A stretch of DNA of 64,000 bases from the NCBI GenBank assembly GCA_022565695.1, contig JAIUME010000009.1:89174-153173 (forward strand), in the 5' to 3' direction. Below the pieces are notes generated by a model that did no database searches, was not told where the DNA came from, and worked only from the letters and a program-made list of their open reading frames with translations. Positions 16,328 to 23,793 of the stretch are shown one piece after another. This DNA is from Alcanivorax sp. (GTDB taxonomy: Bacteria > Pseudomonadota > Gammaproteobacteria > Pseudomonadales > Alcanivoracaceae). Numbering within the stretch: the first letter of the stretch is position 1; the number at the start of each line of letters is the position of its first letter. The position numbers and the translations under genes were made by a program.

Positions 16328-18918
16328 ATGTCAAAGGACGATCTCAGCGCCCACACCCCCATGATGCAGCAATACCTGCGCATCAAGGCCGAGCACCCGA
16401 AACACCTGGTGTTCTATCGCATGGGCGACTTTTACGAGTTGTTCTTCGGCGATGCGGAGAAAGCGGCCCGGCTGATGGACATCACGCTGACGGCGCGGGG
16501 GCAGTCCAATGGCGCGCCGATTCCCATGGCGGGTATCCCCTACCACGCCGCCGAGGGCTATCTGGCGCGGCTGGTGCGGCTGGGGGAGTCGGTGGTGATC
16601 TGCGAGCAGTTCGGTGACCCGGCCACCAGCAAGGGGCCGGTGGAGCGGCGGGTGGCGCGTATCGTCACGCCCGGTACGGTCAGCGATGAGGCGCTGCTGG
16701 ATGAGCGTCGGGACAATCTGTTGTGTGCCATTGCCGGCCACGGTGAGACGTTTGCGGCGGCCAGCCTGGATCTGGCGGCGGGTCGGCTGGTGGTGACGCA
16801 GGTCAACGGCCATGAAAGTCTGCTGGCGCTGCTCGAGCGCTGGCAGCCGGCGGAGTTGCTGTACAGCGAGGATGCCTTGCTGCCCCAGGGTGTGCGTGAG
16901 CGCCGCGGTGCCCAGTCACGGCCGGTGTGGGAGTTCGACGCGGAAACGGCAAAACGGCTGCTGTGCCAGCAGTTCGGCACCCATGATCTGAGTGGCTTTG
17001 GTGATCCTTCCGCTCTGGAAATCGCGGCGGCGGGCTGCATGCTGCAATACGCGCGGGATACCCAGCGCACCGCCCTGCCGCATATCCGTGGCCTGCGGCG
17101 GGAAGATACCCGCGCCGGCATTCAGCTGGATGCTGCCACCCGGCGCAATCTGGAGCTGATCCAGACGCTGGATGGCCGCGACACCCACACCCTCGCCTGG
17201 GTGCTGGATGCCACGGTCACGGCCATGGGCAGTCGTCTGCTGCGGCGCTGGATTGGCAATCCGCTGCGTGATCGGGCGCGGCTGGCCGAGCGTCAGGAGC
17301 GCGTGGCCCGGCTGCAGCAAGGATGGCTGTTCGAGCAGTTGCGCAAGGTGCTGGAAGAGGTCGGCGACATGGAGCGCATTCTGGGGCGCGTGGCCCTGCG
17401 CTCCGCCCGTCCCCGGGATCTGACGCGGCTGGCGCGCAGCTTGTATGCGCTGCCGCAGCTGCACGCGCAACTGGACGACCAGGACCCGGTGCTGGGCCGC
17501 TCAAGCAATCCCTGACCCTGTTCCCGGACGAGGCTGATCTGTTGCAGCGGGCGATCATCGAAAACCCGCCGATGCTGATCCGCGATGGCGGTGTCATTGC
17601 CACGGGCTTTGATGCCGAGCTGGATGAGCTGCGCGCCATCAGTGCCAACGCCGGTGACGTGCTGATGGAGATCGAGCGGCGCGAACGGGAACGCACGGGC
17701 CTGGCCACGCTGCGGGTCAAGTACAACCGGGTGCACGGTTACTTCATTGAGCTGTCGCGGCGCGATGCCGAGCAGGCGCCGGTGGATTATGTGCGCCGCC
17801 AGACCATGAAGAACACCGAGCGCTTCATCACGCCCGAATTGAAAACCTTTGAGGACAAGGCGCTGTCGGCCAACAGCCGCGCGCTGGCAGTGGAAAAAGG
17901 CCTTTACGAGGGCCTGCTGGAAACCCTGGCGGCCAAGCTGGGCGCGCTGCAGGAAAGCGCGCAGCTGCTGGCCGAGCTGGATGTGCTGTGCTGTTTTGCC
18001 GAGCGTGCCGAGGTGCAGGGTTACGTGACCCCGGTGCTGGTGGACGAGCCCGTCATTGAAATCATCGATGGTCGCCACCCGGTGGTAGAACGGGTGCTGG
18101 ATGATGCCTTCGTGCCCAACAGCCTGCATCTGGATCGCGAACGGCGGATGCTGGTGATCACCGGCCCAAACATGGGCGGTAAATCCACCTATATGCGGCA
18201 GACGGCGCTGATCTGTCTGATGGCGCACATCGGTTGCGGTGTGCCAGCCGCCAGCGCGCGCATCGGGCCGCTGGATCGTATCTTTACCCGCATCGGCTCG
18301 TCGGACGATCTGGCGGGCGGGCGCTCCACCTTTATGGTCGAGATGGCGGAAACCGCGAATATCCTTAACCACGCCACGCGGGAATCGCTGGTGCTGATGG
18401 ATGAGATCGGCCGGGGCACCAGCACCTTTGATGGCCTGGCCCTGGCGTGGGCGGCCGTCCATCATCTGGCCACGTCGCTGGGCGCATTTACCCTGTTTGC
18501 CACGCATTACTTCGAGCTGACGCAGCTGGAACAGGAACTGCCGGGGGTGTTCAACGCGCACCTGTCCGCCAGCGAGCATGGCGACAACATCATCTTCCTG
18601 CATCGCGTGCAGGAAGGCCCGGCCAGTCGCAGTTATGGTCTGCAGGTTGCGCAGCTGGCCGGGGTCCCCGGCGCGGTGATTGCCAACGCCCGGGAAAAAC
18701 TGGCGGCACTGGAAGGCAATGCTGCGCATGGCGGGCCCGCGACCGGCTCAACCCCCACGGCCGGGGCCAGCACCGGGATAACCGCCGCGCCGCAACAGCC
18801 AGACATGTTCGCCAGCGGGCCGTCACCGGCAGAGCGGGCATTGCGGGAAGTCGATCCGGACAGCCTGACGCCCCGCGCTGCACTGGACCTGCTGTATCAG
18901 CTCAAGCAACTGACCTGA
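16328..18918 (+). pseudogene. mutS: mutS, mismatch recognition protein, interrupted by a frameshift
   Basis: MutS binds mismatched DNA and recruits MutL. The 5' part (16328-17515) holds the N-terminal domain with the mismatch-wedge motif [15 protein letters not shown]. The 3' part, in a frame shifted by one, holds the core, the ATPase Walker [14 protein letters not shown], Walker [17 protein letters not shown] and the C-terminal clamp ending [10 protein letters not shown]. The frames join around 17494-17500: restoring one C in the GGGCCGC run gives a continuous 863-residue product, the normal length. As read, the first part stops at 17513-17515 and would lack the ATPase. This is either a true mutator lesion or a sequencing error in a GC run. 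Confidence 0.93.
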
Positions 18919-19061
18919 CAGGGCTGTCCGGGTGTCTCTCCCCGGTCAATTCCTTCAGGGCGGCAATCCGGTAAACTGTCGGCATTAACTGGGGGTGTTC
19001 AGCGGCTGGGGAACTGGCTAGACTACCGCCGCCCCGAGAAAGCACACCACGAGGACTGGCT

Positions 19062-19385
19062 ATGACATTCGTAGTAGGCGAGAACTGCATCAACTGCAAG
19101 CACACGGACTGCGTGGAAGTGTGCCCGGTGGACTGCTTTTATGAAGGCCCCAACTTTCTCGTCATTCACCCTGATGAGTGCATCGACTGCGCCCTGTGCG
19201 AGCCGGAATGCCCGGTGAACGCGATCTTCTCGGAAGATGAGCTGCCAGACGATCAGAAAGAGTTTCTGGAGATCAATGCGGAGCTGGCGGAAACCTGGCC
19301 GAACATCACCGAAATGAAAGATGCGATGCCGGACGCTGAAGAGTGGGATGGTGTACCGAACAAGCGTGAGAAGCTGGCGCGCTGA
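19062..19385 (+). CDS. fdxA: Ferredoxin FdxA, 7Fe type
   Basis: A 107-residue ferredoxin. The first cluster region is [17 protein letters not shown] (from Cys9) and the second is [15 protein letters not shown]. The extra cysteine and spacing C-x2-C-x4-C-x3-C-P indicate one 3Fe-4S and one 4Fe-4S cluster, as in Azotobacter and Pseudomonas FdxA. An acidic C-terminal extension ([22 protein letters not shown]) is typical of this long form. It is a cytoplasmic electron carrier. It follows mutS, an order also known from Pseudomonas, and ends at a strong terminator shared with a convergent small RNA. Confidence 0.95.
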   Translation: MTFVVGENCINCKHTDCVEVCPVDCFYEGPNFLVIHPDECIDCALCEPECPVNAIFSEDELPDDQKEFLEINAELAETWPNITEMKDAMPDAEEWDGVPNKREKLAR

Positions 19386-19410
19386 CGTAAGCTGAACGTG
19401 TAAGCCAGAA

Positions 19411-19530
19411 AAGTAAAAGGGCGGCATCCTGCCGCCCTTTTTCGAGTGTTCCCTACCCGTCTTGCGCTCACCTTGACTTCCTTGTCTGCTGTCCTTTGCA
19501 GATCCTTGTGCACTGCACTCCGTGCGACAC
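19411..19530 (-). ncRNA. Candidate RsmZ/RsmY/CsrB-type small RNA
   Basis: Read on the minus strand, this roughly 120-base stretch has six GGA motifs: CACGGAGTG, ACAAGGATC, AAAGGACAG, ACAAGGAAG, AGGGAACAC and the terminator loop GGCAGGATGCC. Two match the CsrA/RsmA consensus ACARGGAUGU closely. GCAC-GGA-GTGC can form a small hairpin with GGA in the loop. Length, GGA density, terminator, position beside fdxA (in Pseudomonas rsmZ lies between rpoS and fdxA) and a GacA box upstream all agree. A TATGAT -10 at 19537-19542 sets the 5' end used here; an alternative TATTAT near 19617 would give about 200 bases. It should sequester a CsrA/RsmA protein. Confidence 0.75.
19415..19443. terminator. Bidirectional rho-independent terminator
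   Basis: AAAGGGCGGC (19416-19425), loop ATCCT, GCCGCCCTTT (19431-19440) and further T residues end fdxA on the plus strand. On the minus strand the same hairpin is followed by CTTTTACTTTT and carries GGA in its loop (GGCAGGATGCC), the usual form of an Rsm RNA terminator. It thus separates and ends both convergent transcripts. Confidence 0.88.
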
Positions 19531-19700
19531 ACAGCCATCATAACAAGGCAAGGCACCCCTGATGGGCGGCCTGCACGCGTTTTTCACTCATGCTTTTTTC
19601 GCATGAAGGCCTCTTTCATAATAAAATCAGCGTGTTACATAAATAAAAAGCTGTAAAACCAAGCCGAAAGCGGGAAAAAACAGCTTTCGCTTACACGCGA

Positions 19701-19718
19701 TGTAAGACATATCTTACA
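19701..19718. promoter_or_regulatory. GacA-box (upstream activating sequence)
   Basis: TGTAAGACATATCTTACA is a perfect match to the TGTAAG-N6-CTTACA element bound by phosphorylated GacA in front of rsmX/Y/Z genes. An overlapping dyad CTTACA-N5-TGTAAG occupies 19689-19706. The box is symmetric. It lies about 100 bases from the distal and about 180 bases from the proximal possible start of the minus-strand RNA; it could also serve a plus-strand transcript. Confidence 0.75.
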
Positions 19719-19973
19719 AGACTGATCGGTAAACTCGCACAGTGCTTCCATCATCGGGCGATACATGCAGGAGACGCCAGCTCACATGTTACCTATGTCC
19801 CCGATCTGAACACTGCGGGCCCTTGCCCGTCAGCCTTGACGCGATATTCACGCCACTTGAGAAACGAGGCTGATAATTACATTTCGCCGCATTTGGGGCG
19901 CATCTCTTAACATTATCCCAGCCTGATTTAACAGCTTGTTCTGGCCGCCCCGCGTAGCATTCTCTCTATAGGA

Positions 19974-20080
19974 AGTCGCCGGATGACCCATCATTGCCGG
20001 TGCACGATCCCCCCAAGGCGCTATGAAAGATAGCGCTCACAACCCCCCCTCTCCCCCCACTTTGGAGAGGGGTTTTTTTT
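19974..20080 (+). ncRNA. Candidate C-rich small RNA
   Basis: A plus-strand segment without any gene ends in a strong terminator (20046-20080). It begins with ATAGGAAGTCGCCGGATG, contains C-runs (ATCCCCCCAAG; CAACCCCCCC) and a hairpin GCGCTAT-GAAAG-ATAGCGC at 20018-20036. A TTGTTC...ATTCTC promoter-like pair precedes it near 19938-19966. No other plus-strand transcript explains the terminator. The exposed C-runs could pair with G-rich ribosome sites. Existence is inferred from structure only; 19531-19700 and 19719-19973 otherwise hold nothing I can name. Confidence 0.4.
20046..20080 (+). terminator. Rho-independent terminator
   Basis: CCCCTCTCC (20046-20054) pairs with GGAGAGGGG (20064-20072) around a 9-base loop and is followed by eight T residues. 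The orientation serves a plus-strand transcript arriving from the gene-free region at 19720-20040. It does not fit the convergent minus-strand gene, which would need a T-run on the other side. Confidence 0.8.
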
Positions 20081-20096
20081 GCCCTCACATTTGCCC

Positions 20097-21110
20097 TTAC
20101 ACCAATGCAGCAAGCGCATCAGACGCTTCAGCTGTCGCATCTTCAAGCTCGGCAATCAGGCGGTTGGCATCTCCCCCGCTGTGGGCAGGGTCCGGGCCGG
20201 CCATGACGGCCTCCAGTGCTGCACACAAGGCGGCCACCCGCACCGCACCCAGATTACTGCTACTGCCCTTGAGGGTGTGGGCCGCACGGCGCAGCGCTTC
20301 ATCCCGTGCGGCATCAGCGCCCCCGGCGACCAGTGCCCTGAGTTCCTCAAGGCGGGCGCCCGCGTCACGCAGGTATGCCTGTACCAGCATCGGAAACTCG
20401 GCGCCCATGATGTCGCGCAGCTCCGCCACCAGGGCGTGGTCGAGCACATCTGCAGTGTTCATGCGTTTTCTCTCCGGCACCAGGCCCGTGTTAAGTAATC
20501 CTTCGTTGCGCGCCCGCTCGACATCAGCCAGGTCATCCACGTCCCAGCGCGCAGCGAGCTGTGCTACCGAGCCCCGCGGCGTGAGGCAGGCCAGGCTGTC
20601 GGCCAGGGCATGGCATCCACCGAACCGCGCACCGCTGAACACCGGCGCCCCGAACCAGGCGGACGGCTGTGCGCTGCCCAGCAACACGTAACCGCCGTCT
20701 TCCGCCGGCGTCAGCACAAAGTCGCTGCGCGTCAGCGCCGCCAGGCCCTGCTGCAGGTCCTCTGGTGTCAGTGCGGCACAGTCACTGCCCACCAGCAGCA
20801 CGCGCGGATAGCCCGCACCGTGCGCACTGGCCAAGGCACTCTGCATGCGCCAGCCCAGATCGCCGCACTCCTGAGGCAGCCAGGTGGCCTCACGGCCAGA
20901 GGGCAGACAGGCCCGCAATGGCGCCGGATCGCCTGCCACATGACAGCGTAATGCCCAGTCCCCGGCGGAGCAGGTTTCCAGGGCACGCCGCACCAGTGCC
21001 TGATGCACTGCCAGGGCACCTTCGGTGCCCAGCGCCGGTATCAGGCGGGTTTTGGCACGGCCGGGCTCGAAGCCTTTACTCAGCAGAATCACCGCTGTCG
21101 CGTCAGTCAT
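20097..21110 (-). CDS. Glycosyltransferase (DUF2064/TIGR04282) fused to an Hpt domain
   Basis: A 337-residue protein. Residues 1-205 match the TIGR04282 group: LSKGFEPGRAKTRLIP near the start, VGSDCAALTPEDL, LTPAEDGGYVLLG, and the terminal WDVDDLADVERA. Residues 217-337 form a histidine phosphotransfer domain with the phospho-acceptor His278 in AAHTLKGSSSNLGA. The two are normally separate proteins. An ATG at 20462 (MNTADVLDHALV) is preceded by GGAGAG at 7-8 bases, so the Hpt part may also be made alone as a 121-residue protein. The start overlaps the upstream glycosyltransferase by 8 bases. Whether the fusion is genuine or reflects a lost stop should be tested. Confidence 0.85.
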   Translation of the reverse strand: MTDATAVILLSKGFEPGRAKTRLIPALGTEGALAVHQALVRRALETCSAGDWALRCHVAGDPAPLRACLPSGREATWLPQECGDLGWRMQSALASAHGAGYPRVLLVGSDCAALTPEDLQQGLAALTRSDFVLTPAEDGGYVLLGSAQPSAWFGAPVFSGARFGGCHALADSLACLTPRGSVAQLAARWDVDDLADVERARNEGLLNTGLVPERKRMNTADVLDHALVAELRDIMGAEFPMLVQAYLRDAGARLEELRALVAGGADAARDEALRRAAHTLKGSSSNLGAVRVAALCAALEAVMAGPDPAHSGGDANRLIAELEDATAEASDALAALV

Positions 21111-21909
21111 CCGTTATGTCTCGGGGGCCTGGCCGGCGCTGTGACACGGGCCGACCATAATACAATGCATGGAGCCGTTGTGGATCGTCGCCGCGCCAGT
21201 AACGCCAGCGCAGCCGCCACATCAGCATGATGGTGCGCCAGGTGCCATGTTGCGCCCAGCGTCGGCTGTCCACCGTCAACGCTGGCCCCAGCACCCGGGG
21301 CGCCGCCTGCGCACGCAGCACCTTGCTGAGGGCGACATCCTCCATCAGGGGTAACGCCGGATAGCCGCCCACTGCCTGGAACAGGGCCCGTTTGACAAGG
21401 ATACCCTGATCGCCGGTGGCCACGCGCGTGCTTCGGGAGCGCAGGTTCATCAGCGCAGCCACACAACGCAGGAGGGGGCTCGGCGCGGACATCCTCACGC
21501 GGAAAAAGCCCCAGCGGGCATCTTCCGGCAGCGCCTGCAGGGCAGCCAGGTGCTGCGATGTCACGCCGGTGTCGGCATGGAGAAACCAGAACCACTGCCC
21601 GCGGGCATGTTGCGCACCGTGATTCATCTGCAATGCCCGCCCGGCGGGCGACAGCAAAACACGATCCGCGAACTCCGCCGCACAGGCGGCACTGTCATCA
21701 TCACTGCCGCCATCCACCACCAGCACCTCCACCCCGCGCGTGCGCCAGTCCTGCAATGGCATCAGCGTGACAGCAAGCCGCTGCGCCTCGTTGCGCACCG
21801 GCACGATCACGGATAGCCAGGGGGGCGCCCCCCTGTCGGAGGTACTCGTAACGGACGAGTCAGGTGATGAGTGTGCGGGCATGGATCTCGGCATCAATGG
21901 GATCGGCAT
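21103..21909 (-). CDS. Family 2 glycosyltransferase (TIGR04283 type)
   Basis: A protein of about 268 residues. LSVIVPVRNEAQRL and VDGGSDDDS form the GT-A nucleotide-sugar fold; FLHADTGV carries the D-x-D-like metal site; GDQGILVKRALFQAVGGYPALPLMEDVALS is the acceptor region (cited in part). This family is commonly adjacent to the TIGR04282 type, as it is here with an 8-base overlap. Both are thought to act in an undefined glycolipid or arsenosugar-like pathway, which is inference from family neighbourhoods. Several ATG codons occur near 21909-21880 without a good ribosome site, so the start is uncertain. Confidence 0.85.
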   Translation of the reverse strand: MPIPLMPRSMPAHSSPDSSVTSTSDRGAPPWLSVIVPVRNEAQRLAVTLMPLQDWRTRGVEVLVVDGGSDDDSAACAAEFADRVLLSPAGRALQMNHGAQHARGQWFWFLHADTGVTSQHLAALQALPEDARWGFFRVRMSAPSPLLRCVAALMNLRSRSTRVATGDQGILVKRALFQAVGGYPALPLMEDVALSKVLRAQAAPRVLGPALTVDSRRWAQHGTWRTIMLMWRLRWRYWRGDDPQRLHALYYGRPVSQRRPGPRDITDD

Positions 21910-22030
21910 CAATCTGTGAGCGAAGCATCGGGCAAACCATACAACGCCGTGGTCGCGGGCACCATCTCAAGTCAGGCACCGTTTTGCCGGGGGTGGCACA
22001 AATTTCCCAAGCCTCTACAATTGAGCGCCT

Positions 22031-22107
22031 GCCCCGGTAGCTCAGTTGGATAGAGCAAGCGCCTCCTAAGCGCTAGGTCGGACGTTCAAATCGTCTCCGG
22101 GGCACCA
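22031..22107 (+). tRNA. tRNA-Arg (anticodon CCU)
   Basis: The 77-base sequence folds as a tRNA: acceptor stem GCCCCGG/CCGGGGC, D-loop with AGCTCAGTTGGATAGAG, anticodon stem AGCGC/GCGCT with loop CTCCTAA (anticodon CCT), T-arm with GTTCAAATC, discriminator A and encoded CCA. It stands alone on the plus strand between two minus-strand genes. Confidence 0.97.
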
Positions 22108-22188
22108 GTTAATGGCAGACAGACCTATGCCTTGCACAGTACTCTGGATATGACGTATTGGATCTGACGCATTCAGGGAGATGACATC

Positions 22189-22368
22189 ATGACGAATATT
22201 CTGGGACTGGTCGTTCTGGCGTTGGTCATTTACGCCATTGTGCTGATCGCTGGCTCTGGCGCCAAAACGGGCGAGAAAGTGCTGTGGATCGTGCTGGTGA
22301 TATTGCTGCCGGTACTGGGGCTGATCATCTGGGCGTTGCTTGGCCCGGGCAGCCCGCTGAAAAAATAG
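22189..22368 (+). CDS. Small membrane protein of the PLDc_N type
   Basis: A 59-residue protein (MTNILGLVVLALVIYAIVL...). Two hydrophobic segments (about 3-20 and 29-48) flank a short polar loop SGAKTGEK. The second segment contains LPVLGLIIWALLGP, typical of the phospholipase D-nuclease N-terminal (PLDc_N) domain, which also occurs alone as tiny membrane proteins. GGGAG at 22176-22180 precedes the ATG. The gene is just downstream of tRNA-Arg and may share its transcript. Function unknown. Confidence 0.75.
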   Translation: MTNILGLVVLALVIYAIVLIAGSGAKTGEKVLWIVLVILLPVLGLIIWALLGPGSPLKK

Positions 22369-22380
22369 CGGCGTCACGGA

Positions 22381-23196
22381 TCAGCGGGTTCTGCCGCCAC
22401 CGTAGTTGATGTTTTTGGCACTCTGGCCCGACCTGGCGCGGGCCGCAGACTGTGATGCATCACGCCAGCCCGGCGGCGCGAGAACGGGGCTGTCCTCCAT
22501 TCCCTGGTACGCCGGCTGATTGATCATGCGGCCCAGGCGCTGCAGGGAAAAGTACGGAATGTCCCGCAGGATGACGTTGCCCAGCCAGGCCGGAATATAA
22601 CCGCCCGGGTCCACCACCACTTCGAAGGTAATCCGCACATCCGGCGCCGTCAGGGGCTCGAAACGCAGGTGCCCGGTCATCTCCGGCATACGCACGTACC
22701 CCGGCACTGGCGGCTTGACGCCCTCCTGTGCCTGATAGCGCACGTTTACCGTATGGTCATCACTGCTCTGGAGTAGCTTGATGTGCAACATCACATCCCG
22801 GTTGCTCACCGGCCAGGGCAGAAAGGTGGTCACATGAATGTCCCGATCCTGGTGCGTGCGGCGGTCGATTTCCGTGATTTCGGACACCATATGCATCCAG
22901 CTGGCGATAAAGCCGTAGTCGTTCAACTGCGCGCCGATGGCGGCGAAGTCCTCTACCGGCATCACCGTGACACCCCGGAAAGATCGCATGCGGCTGTGAT
23001 CGTTCTCGCGACGAAACACCTGGATATTGTCCCGATCCGTGATCAACTGCCAGTCACTCGCTGGCGCAGCAGCATCCGCATCAGCCCGCGCGCCCGCGCT
23101 TGCCGACGCCGGCAGAACCAGCATCGTCATCAACGCGAGCACGGGCAGCAAGCTCGTCAACAAGCCCGTTACATGAATAGCTGGTATGTGCTTCAC
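22381..23196 (-). CDS. Exported START/SRPBCC-domain protein
   Basis: A protein of about 271 residues with a signal peptide (VKHIPAIHVTGLLTSLLP... cleavage after ASA). The mature part has the START fold: DWQLITDRDNIQVFRRE, then FRGVTVMPVEDFAAIGAQL, WMHMVSEITEIDR, LPWPVSNRDV and PGYVRMPEMTGHLRF. START proteins bind a lipid or other hydrophobic ligand in a deep cavity. A GTG at 23196 follows a GGGGGGGAG run and is preferred; an ATG at 23217 is in frame but has no ribosome site. The C-terminal tail is basic and unstructured. Periplasmic lipid binding is likely but not shown. Confidence 0.82.
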   Translation of the reverse strand: MKHIPAIHVTGLLTSLLPVLALMTMLVLPASASAGARADADAAAPASDWQLITDRDNIQVFRRENDHSRMRSFRGVTVMPVEDFAAIGAQLNDYGFIASWMHMVSEITEIDRRTHQDRDIHVTTFLPWPVSNRDVMLHIKLLQSSDDHTVNVRYQAQEGVKPPVPGYVRMPEMTGHLRFEPLTAPDVRITFEVVVDPGGYIPAWLGNVILRDIPYFSLQRLGRMINQPAYQGMEDSPVLAPPGWRDASQSAARARSGQSAKNINYGGGRTR

Positions 23197-23265
23197 CGAC
23201 TCCCCCCCGGGAACCATGACAATCTTGATGGTATCACACTGCCATCATTGCAAAGGTGATGCGCG

Positions 23266-23778
23266 TCAGTAGGTTTGCCCCACGGACCAGACGGCCACTG
23301 CTGCACTGGCCAGGGCCACAACCAGCAGCTGTGTCTGCTGACGGCGGGCGGCCAGCCATGGCACCGGCCAGAGCCGTCGCTGGGAGGGCAGATGCTCGAT
23401 CCCGGCGAACACCAGCACTGCCAACAGCAACAGCACAGCACCGCCTGCCAACGGCATGAACAGCGCCGCGACCGCCGCAAGCAGCGGTATACACAACGCA
23501 ATGCCCAGCCCCGGTGCCACACCGCCCTCGCCTGCCGACAGCGGGCTCTCGGCGGGATCGGGGCTCGGGGCAAACACGGGCGCCATATAGAGCCCCGCCA
23601 ACTGCCACAGGTACAAAGCTGTCAGCAGGTTGACGCCGCGCACCGGCAGCAATCTGCCGTCTGCTTCGGGAATCCAGGCACAGATCCCCAGCAGCACGAC
23701 CAGCAACACCAGCGCATAATGCAGCCGCAACATCGTCGCCGCACGCGGCGGCAGCACCTGCCCCTGTTCGAGTTTCAC
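23266..23778 (-). CDS. Predicted integral membrane protein
   Basis: A 170-residue protein with about four to five hydrophobic segments: residues 16-36 (LHYALVLLVVLLGICAWI), 45-62, 88-120 (two segments) and 150-165. I do not recognise a family. It starts at GTG 23778 with GAGGAACG upstream and lies 15 bases after the cardiolipin synthase gene, so the two are one operon. It may act with cardiolipin synthase in the inner membrane (inference from spacing only). Confidence 0.7.
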   Translation of the reverse strand: MKLEQGQVLPPRAATMLRLHYALVLLVVLLGICAWIPEADGRLLPVRGVNLLTALYLWQLAGLYMAPVFAPSPDPAESPLSAGEGGVAPGLGIALCIPLLAAVAALFMPLAGGAVLLLLAVLVFAGIEHLPSQRRLWPVPWLAARRQQTQLLVVALASAAVAVWSVGQTY

Positions 23779-23793
23779 CGTACGTTCCTCATG

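Noticed and set aside
17323..17500. The second mutS frame read upstream of the join as coding
   Set aside because: Its translation there is A/G/R-rich noise, while the first frame continues the MutS sequence to 17500.
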